Assembly (NCBI GenBank): GCA_043747595.1
Contig: JAYTOX010000125.1
Location: 1-39,873, forward strand
Source: JADKIH01 sp043747595
Lineage (GTDB): Bacteria; Bacteroidota; Bacteroidia; AKYH767-A; 2013-40CM-41-45
Direction: 5' to 3'
DNA: 39,873 bases
Shown piece after piece: positions 1 through 7,974 of this stretch. The notes below the pieces were generated by a model that was given only the letters and a program-made list of their open reading frames with translations, ran no database searches and was not told the origin of the DNA. Position numbers and translations under genes: made by a program. Position 1 is the stretch's first letter. Each line of letters starts with the position of its first letter.

Positions 1-154
1 AATGAAAAATTGTTTCCTTGAAAAGACTGTGTCGCCAATTCCCGGCGGAATCTCGCTGAGGCTTGGGGTTGGAAAGTGCGGAGGGATTGACGCTAAAGAA
101 ATCGCCGAGAGGAGTCCTTGTAGAGGCCACTTCCATTGTTTTCCAATAATTTGA
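1..154. other. GC-richer left-edge segment, possibly a gene end or an RNA
   Basis: This stretch is clearly richer in GC (about half) than the AT-rich DNA around it. A plus-strand frame is open from position 2 to a TGA at 152-154 (50 codons) and could be the 3' end of a gene that begins outside the window. The minus strand is also open, from an ATG near 137 to the left edge. Neither translation resembles a family I know. A strong terminator follows at 170-206 on the plus strand, so something is probably transcribed rightward through here. A structured non-coding RNA is an equal possibility, but I could not match it to tmRNA, RNase P RNA or SRP RNA. Confidence 0.3.
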
Positions 155-169
155 TTATTTATTATAATC

Positions 170-206
170 GCGAGGTATGCAAAGCTGATATACCTCGCTT
201 TTTTTT
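170..206 (+). terminator. Rho-independent terminator
   Basis: A perfect 9-bp stem (GCGAGGTAT at 170-178 with ATACCTCGC at 190-198) closes an 11-nt loop and is followed by a run of eight T at 199-206. It ends whatever transcript comes from the left edge and separates it from the gene starting at 218. Confidence 0.85.
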
Positions 207-217
207 AAAAAAATAAA

Positions 218-1399
218 ATGTGTAGAATTAAAACTCTAGTGGTAGCATTATCAATAATTTTGTCACCAACCTTCTTACATGCTAAAGTAAATCACGATGT
301 CAATCAACTGATTAACAAAATTGATAGCGTGTTGCTTTCACGTAAGAAACAAAGAATTTCTTATAATTGGTCATCTCAGCCGGTCAATACAAAAAAAATA
401 TTTCGTGCAAAAGTAAATCTCATCGTTGACAAAACTAGCGTTAATGAAGATTCCTTAGGGAACTTCATTTTTGAAAACATCGGATTTTATCATCAGATCT
501 TTATTGATACAAATTTATATTTTGTAAACAATGATAAATACTTAATCGAAGCACACAATCTCAATCGAAAGGATTACGAAAATTCAGAAGGATTAGTGAG
601 ACGAAATTGTCTGCCGCTTTTGCGCTCTTTTATAAGAAACAACTCTCATCCCTCCGGATTACCATTTACCTATGCGCATAAATTTGCGTGTGATTCAATT
701 CTCAATGGAAAGAATTTAATCTACTTGTGTTTTGTTGATTCAAGTGAAGACTTGACATACGATTCAATCGAAGTTTGGATTGACAAACAATTTAATTACT
801 ACCGAATTAAAAATACATATCTTGATAATCTTGCAACTGAGTCGGCCTTTAGAGAGTTTGATCAAATAGCATATTCTGACGATATTCCTCATTCGCCCAA
901 AGAATTTTTGGATAGTTTATTAAAATCAAAATATCCATTGGTCTACAATAATCCTGAAAGCGAAAAGGAAAAGGAAAATGGTGATACGATAGTGACTAAA
1001 CTTTCTTTTTCACTTAAAAATGGGTCGAGTCAAGAATTTTCATTGGACAAATTATCGAGTAGATTTGTTGTTATAGAATTTGCAAATATTAATTGTCCAT
1101 ATTGCTTTAAAACAATTCCTTTTTACAATGAGCTTTCAAACAATAAGGCAATTAGTGTTTTCTGGATTGACTCCAATGATGGCGAACAGAAAGATTATGC
1201 AGAAGAAATATTTCGGAAAAAAAAATTGAAGTTTACCGTTTTATATGATGACGACAAAAGCATACTTAACCAATATAAAGTGAACTTATTTCCAACAACG
1301 TTTATCATCGATCGGCAAAGCAATAGGATTACAAAAAGAATAGATGGTTACACTGATAATCTTGATCAAATAATTAAGGATTTAATCAACGCTCAATAA
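218..1399 (+). CDS. Secreted thioredoxin-like protein (TlpA/redoxin type)
   Basis: The 393-residue protein has an N-terminal signal peptide (hydrophobic residues about 5-20, likely cleaved after the HA near residue 22). A middle region of about 230 residues matches nothing I recognise. The C-terminal thioredoxin fold covers about residues 255-393. Its redox motif CPYC is at 293-296, and the conserved cis-proline lies in the segment LFPTTFIID (proline 359). Such proteins reduce or exchange disulfides outside the inner membrane, in cytochrome c maturation or oxidative stress. The N-terminal region probably sets the partner. The stop is 8 nt before the next gene, so the two are likely co-transcribed. 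The start is an ATG 12 nt after the upstream terminator, with only A-rich sequence before it. The fold is clear; the substrate is unknown. Confidence 0.75.
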   Translation: MCRIKTLVVALSIILSPTFLHAKVNHDVNQLINKIDSVLLSRKKQRISYNWSSQPVNTKKIFRAKVNLIVDKTSVNEDSLGNFIFENIGFYHQIFIDTNLYFVNNDKYLIEAHNLNRKDYENSEGLVRRNCLPLLRSFIRNNSHPSGLPFTYAHKFACDSILNGKNLIYLCFVDSSEDLTYDSIEVWIDKQFNYYRIKNTYLDNLATESAFREFDQIAYSDDIPHSPKEFLDSLLKSKYPLVYNNPESEKEKENGDTIVTKLSFSLKNGSSQEFSLDKLSSRFVVIEFANINCPYCFKTIPFYNELSNNKAISVFWIDSNDGEQKDYAEEIFRKKKLKFTVLYDDDKSILNQYKVNLFPTTFIIDRQSNRITKRIDGYTDNLDQIIKDLINAQ

Positions 1400-1407
1400 C
1401 ACTTAAG

Positions 1408-2193
1408 ATGAAATTTTTAAGCGTGCTTTTATTAATTCTTCCTGCAATAGCTTATCCTCAAAAGGATTCTGTTTCAGTATTCTTTCCTTCCTCTGAATAT
1501 AATCTGAGTAGTAATGCAAAAAGCACGTTAGATTCTCTTTTAAATATAAACAACATTGAAAAAATAGAACTGTTTGGTTATTGCGATACTACAGGTTCAA
1601 TGAACTTGAATAAAAATTTATCAGCAAGCAGAGTGAACTCAGTGAAAAGGTATCTTTCAAAATACTCTTACACGAAAATTATTATTAATTCATATTCTAA
1701 AGGCGAAAGTGCATCTTTTTACTCGCTCTACTCAGATCAACTTGCATTCAACAGAAGAGTTGACATATTCATTTTTCATTCTTCCGAGAAAAAACACACA
1801 GGCGATTTTGATTTGACAAATTTAAAGAAGGGTGAAAAAATCAAAATACCCAACTTAAATTTTAAAGCCGGAACACATCAGCTTCTCAAACGTTCTTATG
1901 TAGTTCTGGATAAATTAGTCTCAATCTTAAAAAGCCACCCTTCTTTGAAAATAGAATTACAAGGGCATATTTGTTGTACTTATGATGGTGATGGTTTCGA
2001 CCCGGAAACCGGCAAGAATGATCTTTCAATGAATCGTGCGAAAGAAGTATACAATTATTTGCTTCAAGAAGGAATCGATAGCACACGTTTAGGCTATCAT
2101 GGTTTAGGTAGTTCGCATAAATTAGTAGAAGAAACTTCCGAGTTCAATCAAGAAATCAACCGGAGAGTCGAAATATTGATAGTAGACAATTAA
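1408..2193 (+). CDS. Outer-membrane protein with two OmpA-like domains
   Basis: This is a 261-residue exported protein with a short signal peptide (about residues 1-18). It carries two consecutive OmpA C-terminal-like domains. The first (about 20-125) is degenerate but ends in the family signature NRRVDI. The second (about 130-258) is closer to consensus, with a GHI segment, the NRAKEV helix and a terminal NRRVEI. OmpA-like domains bind peptidoglycan non-covalently and link the outer membrane to the wall. There is no beta-barrel or lipobox, so it may be a periplasmic peptidoglycan-binding protein. Domain two has an inserted loop with adjacent cysteines (ICC), a possible target for the thioredoxin-like protein encoded just upstream. 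That link is an inference from gene order. Confidence 0.75.
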   Translation: MKFLSVLLLILPAIAYPQKDSVSVFFPSSEYNLSSNAKSTLDSLLNINNIEKIELFGYCDTTGSMNLNKNLSASRVNSVKRYLSKYSYTKIIINSYSKGESASFYSLYSDQLAFNRRVDIFIFHSSEKKHTGDFDLTNLKKGEKIKIPNLNFKAGTHQLLKRSYVVLDKLVSILKSHPSLKIELQGHICCTYDGDGFDPETGKNDLSMNRAKEVYNYLLQEGIDSTRLGYHGLGSSHKLVEETSEFNQEINRRVEILIVDN

Positions 2194-2246
2194 AGCAACC
2201 TCAATCTACCGCTATGCACGGATTTATCCTCCCACCGCTTAGACGA

Positions 2247-2277
2247 TCCGATAGTTATCGGAATCGATAGCTATTGG
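2247..2277. repeat. Tandem pair of CGATAGYTATYGG palindromes
   Basis: Two related palindromes lie side by side: TCCGATAGTTATCGGA at 2247-2262 and CGATAGCTATTGG at 2265-2277. The first can form a 7-bp stem with a 2-nt loop. The second is nearly self-complementary. Tandem variants of one palindrome in an intergenic region are typical of dispersed repeats, though copy number cannot be judged from one window. Confidence 0.55.
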
Positions 2278-2495
2278 AAGCGCCCGTTGCTTTAAAAGTT
2301 ACGCCAGATTCAAGCTTTTATAAAATCTAAAAATCCCACCGCAGACATTCGTCCGTAATTAAAGTCTCAACGTGTGTTCGGTACAATTTGCCGGCTAAGG
2401 ATTGAAAACTATCTGACTGACAAAAGTAATTGCTTGTGGTGCTAGGAAATTCCGTCATAGCGTGTTGTTATTTGGATGACGATGAGCTTTGAAAA

Positions 2496-2540
2496 GTGGA
2501 TGAATATCCACGGCTAAAAAACAACGGACGAATGTCCGTT
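2496..2540. repeat. REP-like doublet of hairpins sharing a GAAT loop
   Basis: Two perfect hairpins sit 11 nt apart. The first is GTGGAT-GAAT-ATCCAC at 2496-2511 (6-bp stem). The second is AACGGAC-GAAT-GTCCGTT at 2523-2540 (7-bp stem). Both close the same tetraloop GAAT and both contain GGA/TCC arms, as expected of REP elements mobilised by Y1-type REP-associated transposases. Part of the second hairpin recurs in opposite orientation at 2345-2357 (GACATTCGTCCGT). No transposase gene is in the window, so the REP reading is inferred from structure alone. Confidence 0.6.
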
Positions 2541-2782
2541 AAAGCAGGACAACATTTATTAGCCTTGAGACATAAAAATTACCATCAAATGATTGAGAAG
2601 TCCGGTGTAATTGTGTGCTTTATTCGAAATAACAGCTTCAGGTTCATGCAAAAAACGGCGAATTCTGCTTTTGAAAAGTGCGTTTAAATTAATTAAACAG
2701 TTACCTGTTCAATCATCAAAAAGGTATTTTAACCAAATAATCAGGATTTTTTTATCTTGCAGACCTTAAAGAACGATACAGA

Positions 2783-3736
2783 ATGAATTTCCTTGACTTC
2801 GAGAAACCAATCGCCGATTTATTAGAACAAATTGAAAAGCAAAAAACGATTGGAGAAAAAAGTAAAGTTGATGTGAGTGTCGCGGTGCGCCAGTTAGAAT
2901 TAAAATTAGCAGAAACCAGAAAAAACCTCTACTCCCATCTAACTCCTTGGCAAAAGGTTCAACTTTCACGTCACCCCGATCGCCCATACACACTTGCTTA
3001 TATTGAGTCTATCACCGACAAAAATTTTGTTGAATTATTTGGCGATAGAACTGTAAAAGACGACAAGGCCATCATTGGCGGCTTGGGTTCGATCGATGGG
3101 CAAACTGTGATGTTTATTGGTCAGCAAAAAGGAAATACTACCAAGCAACGTCAGTTTCGAAATTTCGGGATGGCGAATCCTGAAGGCTACCGAAAAGCTT
3201 TACGGTTAATGAAGATGGCGGAAAAATTCAACAAGCCTGTTGTTACTTTTATCGATACTCCCGGAGCATTTCCGGGTTTGGAAGCCGAAGAACGTGGTCA
3301 AGGGGAAGCAATTGCTCGTAATCTTTTTGAAATGGCGCGTCTTAAAGTTCCAATCATTTGTATCATCATTGGTGAAGGTGCATCGGGGGGTGCGTTAGGT
3401 ATTGGAATCGGCGATCGTGTTCTTATGCTTGAAAATACATGGTACTCGGTTATCTCTCCTGAATCGTGTTCTTCAATTCTATGGAGAAGTTGGGACTTCA
3501 AAGAAAAAGCTGCTGAAGTACTGAAGCTTACTCCGGAGGATATGTTGAAACAGAAACTGATCGACGGAATAATAAAAGAACCGATTGGTGGTGCTCATAC
3601 ACAACCGGAACAAATGTTTAAGATCGTAAAGAATGAAATCATAAAACATTTATCTATTTTACAAAAAGAAACTCCTAAAGAATTGGTTCGAACGCGTATC
3701 GAAAAATTTTCTTCGATGGGTGTTGTCAATGAATAA
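2783..3736 (+). CDS. accA: Acetyl-CoA carboxylase carboxyltransferase subunit alpha
   Basis: AccA forms the alpha2beta2 carboxyltransferase with AccD and moves the carboxyl group from biotinyl-BCCP to acetyl-CoA to make malonyl-CoA, the committed step of fatty acid synthesis. The 317-residue length is normal for AccA. After an N-terminal helical region (about 1-80) comes the crotonase-like carboxyltransferase domain. It includes the conserved FGDRT, the TPGAFPG stretch near residue 160, and GEGASGGALGIG near 200, the oxyanion and CoA-binding glycine-rich segment. The ATG start fits the family N-terminus. Genes on the same strand follow at short distances, but their pathways are unrelated. Identification is secure. 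Confidence 0.96.
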   Translation: MNFLDFEKPIADLLEQIEKQKTIGEKSKVDVSVAVRQLELKLAETRKNLYSHLTPWQKVQLSRHPDRPYTLAYIESITDKNFVELFGDRTVKDDKAIIGGLGSIDGQTVMFIGQQKGNTTKQRQFRNFGMANPEGYRKALRLMKMAEKFNKPVVTFIDTPGAFPGLEAEERGQGEAIARNLFEMARLKVPIICIIIGEGASGGALGIGIGDRVLMLENTWYSVISPESCSSILWRSWDFKEKAAEVLKLTPEDMLKQKLIDGIIKEPIGGAHTQPEQMFKIVKNEIIKHLSILQKETPKELVRTRIEKFSSMGVVNE

Positions 3737-3843
3737 TTGCTTCTGCCTTATAAATATGCTGTTGTCAAACAATGTTTGCAAGTGAATATTTTATAGTTGA
3801 AACAGAAATAAAGTTTATCAATAAAATTAAAATAAAAAATATC

Positions 3844-4314
3844 GTGTCGTTAGAATCGAATATGCAAGAGGCCATTCGCCTCTCTTTTGAAACAATGAGA
3901 AATAATACCGGCGGGCCATTTGGCGCTGTGGTGGTAAAAAACGGAGAAATTATAGCTCGCGGATTTAACAAAGTCGTTTCATCGAACGATCCTACTGCTC
4001 ACGCAGAAGTTGTCGCCATTCGTGAAGCTTGTAAAACATTAGGCACTTTTCAGTTAGACGATTGCGAAATATATACTAGCTGCGAACCTTGCCCTATGTG
4101 TATGGCTGCTATTTATTGGGCGCGACCTTCTAAAGTTTATTATGCTAACTCTAAAAAAGATGCAGCTGATATCGGTTTCGACGACGATTTCATTTATCAG
4201 GAATTAGCATTGCCATATAACGAACGAAAAATTCCATTGGTACGCGTTATGGAAAAAGAAGCCTTGGAAGCTTTCAAAGAATGGTCGGCTAAAATGGACA
4301 AAATAGAATATTGA
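3844..4314 (+). CDS. guaD: Guanine deaminase (cytidine/deoxycytidylate deaminase fold)
   Basis: The protein is a zinc-dependent deaminase of the GuaD type, converting guanine to xanthine plus ammonia in purine salvage. It shows the HAE zinc and proton-shuttle motif (in TAHAEVVAIREAC), the PCPMC pair of zinc cysteines (in SCEPCPMCMAAIYWARP), and the C-terminal GFDDDFIY and KIEY segments seen in Bacillus GuaD. The frame opens with an ATG at 3772, but the first 24 codons are AT-rich and unlike the family. The GTG at 3844 gives 156 residues, matching the usual length. The ATG at 3862 (150 residues) is a third option. Guanine is the likely substrate, but related nucleoside or tRNA deaminases cannot be fully excluded. 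Confidence 0.85.
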   Translation: MSLESNMQEAIRLSFETMRNNTGGPFGAVVVKNGEIIARGFNKVVSSNDPTAHAEVVAIREACKTLGTFQLDDCEIYTSCEPCPMCMAAIYWARPSKVYYANSKKDAADIGFDDDFIYQELALPYNERKIPLVRVMEKEALEAFKEWSAKMDKIEY

Positions 4315-4335
4315 TACACCTTTAATTCTTTCGTT

Positions 4336-5160
4336 GTGATATCTTTTCCAAATTGTAAGATCAATATCGGCTTACACGTTACTGCAAAACGGAATGACGG
4401 TTATCACAATATTGAAACAATCATGACTCCGGTTCAATGGTGCGATGGATTAGAAATTGTTATTAATAGCGACACTGCATCCGAGGCTGAATTTAAATCT
4501 TCAGGCATTCGTTTTAACAGCGATAAAGAAAACAATCTTTGTATTAAAGCTTATAAGTTATTAGCTGAACGATTTTCACTTCCACCGGTAAAATTTCATC
4601 TTCATAAAATAATTCCGATTGGAGCAGGCCTTGGTGGCGGCTCTTCCGATTCTGCCTTTGTTTTAAAAATGCTGAACGAATTGTTTAAACTAAATCTGTC
4701 AACTGATGAACTTGAAAAATTAGCAGCACAGCTGGGTAGTGATTGCCCTTTTTTCATTCACAATAAAACACTTTTCTGCTATGAAAGAGGCGACAAATTC
4801 GATAATGTTCAAATCAAAGAAAAAGAATATTTTGTAGTTCTTGTTAAGCCAAAGGTTCACGTTAACACCATTCAAGCGTATTCATGGATTACACCTATTA
4901 AGCGAGAACAATCGATTAAAAAATTAATTGAGCTTCCTATCGAAGAATGGAAGCTTAACATTTTTAATGATTTTGAAAATGCTGTTTTTGAAAGATATCC
5001 AACTATAAAAAATATTAAAGCACGCCTTTACAAACAAGGCGCGCTTTATGCAAGTATGTCGGGAAGTGGTTCTACCGTATTTGGTATTTTCAACGAAAAA
5101 AAACACTTGAGCACTTACTTCCGATCTTCTACCGTTTTCGAAGGGAAAATTAAATTGTAG
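4336..5160 (+). CDS. ispE: 4-diphosphocytidyl-2-C-methyl-D-erythritol kinase
   Basis: IspE phosphorylates CDP-methylerythritol with ATP, the fourth step of the MEP (non-mevalonate) isoprenoid pathway, in the cytoplasm. The 274-residue protein is a GHMP kinase. It has the N-terminal lysine motif CKINIGL (residues 7-13), the RNDGYHNI segment, the glycine-rich ATP loop PIGAGLGGGSSDSA near residue 95, and the catalytic aspartate in GSDCPFF. The C-terminal GHMP motif SGSGSTVFG is also present. The start codon is GTG at 4336, since the conserved N-terminus begins directly there and no ATG lies upstream in frame. It ends 36 nt from the convergent ATPase gene, with no clear terminator between. Confidence 0.95.
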   Translation: MISFPNCKINIGLHVTAKRNDGYHNIETIMTPVQWCDGLEIVINSDTASEAEFKSSGIRFNSDKENNLCIKAYKLLAERFSLPPVKFHLHKIIPIGAGLGGGSSDSAFVLKMLNELFKLNLSTDELEKLAAQLGSDCPFFIHNKTLFCYERGDKFDNVQIKEKEYFVVLVKPKVHVNTIQAYSWITPIKREQSIKKLIELPIEEWKLNIFNDFENAVFERYPTIKNIKARLYKQGALYASMSGSGSTVFGIFNEKKHLSTYFRSSTVFEGKIKL

Positions 5161-5196
5161 CAACTTTCTTTTTCCTACAAAAATAAATTCAGTTCA

Positions 5197-6672
5197 TTAA
5201 GAATCTTTTTCATTATTAAAGACCGAACTGAAAAGATCTTTGAATCGTAAACCTTTCACTAAGTTGTTTTTACTTAACAATGAAAATTCAGACAATCCAT
5301 GAAGTAAAAATTCCATCAGTAAATACTTTTCGTTCGCATTTATTTTCGGATGAAGTTTCTTTACTACATCAGCTAAACCCGGAACTTCATTCAATGCAGT
5401 TGTATATTCCTTCTCCGAACAATCGTTCAAAATATTCACTTCGTTTCCATTGCTAAACCACTCTATTATTTCCAAATATGGGTTGGCTTCTTTTTTCTTT
5501 TTTAATTTTTCCGGATCAGGAAAATAATTTTTGAATTGATTCCGTATCGATTTACTTATCAAATTTTGAGCAACAATCATTGCTCCTTCTTGCTCACCTT
5601 CGTAAACTAATTCAATCTTTCCGGTAATCGCCGGTATTACTCCCCAAAAATCCGAAATTCTTAAATGTGTTTTACTTTCTCCATTCAAAATCATTCTTCT
5701 TTCGGCAGTTGAGAAAATAGTCTCATAACCTGAAATTGTTAAACGTGCAGAAACGCCACTCTTCGGATCAACAAACTCATTGCTCCTGGCTTCAAATCCA
5801 ATTTGCTCCAATAAATTTTCTATCAACTCCGAACCACTGATCGATTTTTTTTGCGCTTCTGATAATGATGCTTCTTGCAATGTAATTTCTTTCGCTGTTG
5901 AAATATCCTTTGGGTAATGCGTTAGTATCTGGCTCTCAATTCTGTCTTTCAATGGTGTTACAATTGAACCTCTATTCGTATAGTCTTCCGGATTGGCTGT
6001 AAATACAAATTGAATATCTAATGGTAATCGAAGTTTAAATCCGCGAATTTGAATATCTCCTTCTTGCAAAATATTAAAAAGAGAAACCTGAATTCTCGCT
6101 TGTAGATCGGGCAATTCGTTGATCACAAATATTCCACGATGTGCTCGCGGAATCAATCCGAAATGAATTACTCGCTCATCGCTATAAGGCAACTTCAACG
6201 CTGCTGCTTTTATTGGATCTACATCGCCAATCAAATCGGCGACGGAAACATCGGGTGTTGCTAATTTTTCTGTATATCGATCACTCCTATGCATCCATGC
6301 TATTTCTGTATCATCACCATGCTTCTCAATTAGGTCAAGCGCTTGACGCGATAATGGATTTAATGGGTCGTCATTTAATTCTGTCCCTTTAATAAACGGA
6401 ATATATTCATCCAACAAATTTGTCATTAACCGTGCAATCTTCGTCTTTGCTTGTCCGCGAAGTCCTAATAACAAAATATTGTGTCTCGACAAAATTGCTC
6501 GCTCTATATCGGGAATAACCGTTTCATCGAATGCCTTGATTGTATCAAAAACTTTCTCTTTCTTTTTTAATTTTTCAATTAAATTGGCTCTCAACTCTTC
6601 TTTAATAGATTTACTTTCATAGCCGGAAGCCTTCAATTGGCCTAGCGTTTTTATCTTTAATAATTTTTCCAT
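5197..6672 (-). CDS. MoxR/ChlI-like AAA+ ATPase paired with a VWA protein
   Basis: The 491-residue AAA+ ATPase resembles the magnesium chelatase ChlI/MoxR group. The Walker A loop GLRGQAKT is near residues 70-77. The Walker B region reads GIFVINELPDL, with asparagine in place of the usual aspartate before the glutamate. The sensor segment FTANPEDYTNRG and the arginine-finger region PLKDRIESQ follow. The remaining 180 residues are a helical lid. MoxR-type ATPases work with VWA partners as chaperone or metal-insertase machines. The VWA gene lies 28 nt upstream on the same strand, which supports such a pair. The frame extends to a TTG at 6687, but the ATG at 6672 is the more likely start. The client protein is unknown. 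Confidence 0.8.
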   Translation of the reverse strand: MEKLLKIKTLGQLKASGYESKSIKEELRANLIEKLKKKEKVFDTIKAFDETVIPDIERAILSRHNILLLGLRGQAKTKIARLMTNLLDEYIPFIKGTELNDDPLNPLSRQALDLIEKHGDDTEIAWMHRSDRYTEKLATPDVSVADLIGDVDPIKAAALKLPYSDERVIHFGLIPRAHRGIFVINELPDLQARIQVSLFNILQEGDIQIRGFKLRLPLDIQFVFTANPEDYTNRGSIVTPLKDRIESQILTHYPKDISTAKEITLQEASLSEAQKKSISGSELIENLLEQIGFEARSNEFVDPKSGVSARLTISGYETIFSTAERRMILNGESKTHLRISDFWGVIPAITGKIELVYEGEQEGAMIVAQNLISKSIRNQFKNYFPDPEKLKKKKEANPYLEIIEWFSNGNEVNILNDCSEKEYTTALNEVPGLADVVKKLHPKINANEKYLLMEFLLHGLSEFSLLSKNNLVKGLRFKDLFSSVFNNEKDS

Positions 6673-6700
6673 CGTTGTTGTTTGCAAAATTTAGAATCGT

Positions 6701-7798
6701 TTAAATTTTCTTTCTTCTGTTTTTTTCGAAATCTTCAAATACATATTGACCGAGCCCTTGAAGTGATGTATAAAAAGCTTTTCCTCCATTAGCTTCACTA
6801 AACTCTCTTATAAACGCACGCAAATATTCATCTTCCGCCACCATGAATGTAGAAATTGGTATTTTTAACTTCTTACATGCAGCAGCTAAATTCAAACATT
6901 TATTTAAAATTTTACGATCGAGCCCAAAACTGTTTTTATATAAATGAAGTCCTTCTTTCATACATGAAGGCTTTCCATCGGTTATCATAAAAATTTGCTT
7001 ATTAGGATTTTTTCTCCTTCTGAGAATATCCATTGCTAACTCTAATCCGGCTACTGTATTGGTATGGTAAGGCCCTACTTGAAGGTATGGCAAATCTTTC
7101 ACTTCTATTTGCCATGCTGTATCACCAAACACAATTACGTCTAATGTATCTTTTGGATAACGAGTACGAATTAATTCTGCCAATGCCATTGCAACTTTTT
7201 TTGCAGGCGTAATTCTATCTTCGCCATACAAAATCATGGAATGTGAAATGTCGATCATTAAAACTGTCGACGTCTGTGTTTTAAATTCTTTCTCCTTTAT
7301 TTCTAAATCGCCTTCTGTAATTGTAAAATCGCCTACACCATGATTTATTTGCGCATTCCGAATTGAATCGGTCATGGAAATCTGATCAATTGAATCTCCA
7401 AACTGAAACTCTCTCAGTTCACTCGTTACTTCTTCACCTGTTCCTGTATATTTTGTTTGATGATTGCCTTGCCCGGCTTTTTTTAATTTCTTACCAAAGA
7501 CTTCTTCTAACGCATTCTTACGAATTGTTTGCTCTGTTTTCGGAGTAATAATATATCCTCCTTTATCACCATCATCTTTTATAAATCCATTTTTCTTAAG
7601 ATCGTCTATAAAATCGGCCATGCTATATTTGTCGTCGGTCAGTTTATATTCTCTATCAAGTTCATTTAACCAATTCAGCGCTTCGTAAACATCGCCGCTG
7701 GTATAGGTTAACAATTGCATAAAAATATTCAGTAATCTGTTGTACGGATCCTGATCTTCATTCGACACTAAATATTTACTAAATCTATACCCTAACAT
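6701..7798 (-). CDS. VWA domain protein, partner of the MoxR/ChlI-like ATPase
   Basis: This 365-residue cytoplasmic protein ends in a von Willebrand factor A domain (about 175-360). The metal-ion-dependent adhesion site is complete: DISHS at 183-187, a threonine in YHTNT near 246-248, and the aspartate of ITDG at 274. The N-terminal half (1-170) is helical and charged, without a known domain. In magnesium chelatase (ChlD) and MoxR systems, such VWA subunits couple ATPase movement to a client. It is the first gene of a two-gene operon, and the ATPase follows closely. There is no signal peptide or membrane segment, which argues against a BatA-type membrane protein. The divergent helicase gene begins 176 nt away. 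Confidence 0.8.
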   Translation of the reverse strand: MLGYRFSKYLVSNEDQDPYNRLLNIFMQLLTYTSGDVYEALNWLNELDREYKLTDDKYSMADFIDDLKKNGFIKDDGDKGGYIITPKTEQTIRKNALEEVFGKKLKKAGQGNHQTKYTGTGEEVTSELREFQFGDSIDQISMTDSIRNAQINHGVGDFTITEGDLEIKEKEFKTQTSTVLMIDISHSMILYGEDRITPAKKVAMALAELIRTRYPKDTLDVIVFGDTAWQIEVKDLPYLQVGPYHTNTVAGLELAMDILRRRKNPNKQIFMITDGKPSCMKEGLHLYKNSFGLDRKILNKCLNLAAACKKLKIPISTFMVAEDEYLRAFIREFSEANGGKAFYTSLQGLGQYVFEDFEKNRRKKI

Positions 7799-7974
7799 AT
7801 TTCTATTCTCCTTCTTTCAAATGTACGAATTTCACAAACATTTTGACTCATCTTGACTAAAATGATTTTATTCAATCAAAAAAACTGGAAGATTAACCCA
7901 TTAAATGTTAGAGATTTCTATTAAACACACAAATTGCAACAAATAATAACGGAAAATGTTTTTACCTTACTGCA

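Larger units (their letters stand above)
2194..2782. other. Intergenic region with palindromic repeats, no supported gene
   Basis: These 589 bases hold no convincing gene. A 63-codon frame at 2496-2687 runs through palindromic repeats and has no recognisable protein features. The segment carries two tandem CGATAG-type palindromes, a doublet of GAAT-loop hairpins and a degraded inverted copy of one of them near 2345-2357. It ends with the accA upstream region, where TATCTTGC at 2753-2760 could be a weak -7 element. Confidence 0.6.

Noticed and set aside
2496..2687. A 63-codon plus-strand frame between the OmpA-like gene and accA
   Set aside because: It starts inside the REP-like hairpins, and its translation shows no domain, signal peptide or plausible relatives.
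3764..3780. Palindrome CAAACAATGTTTG upstream of the guanine deaminase gene as an operator
   Set aside because: It is short and AT-rich, overlaps the alternative ATG, and has no second copy or known regulator; chance cannot be excluded.
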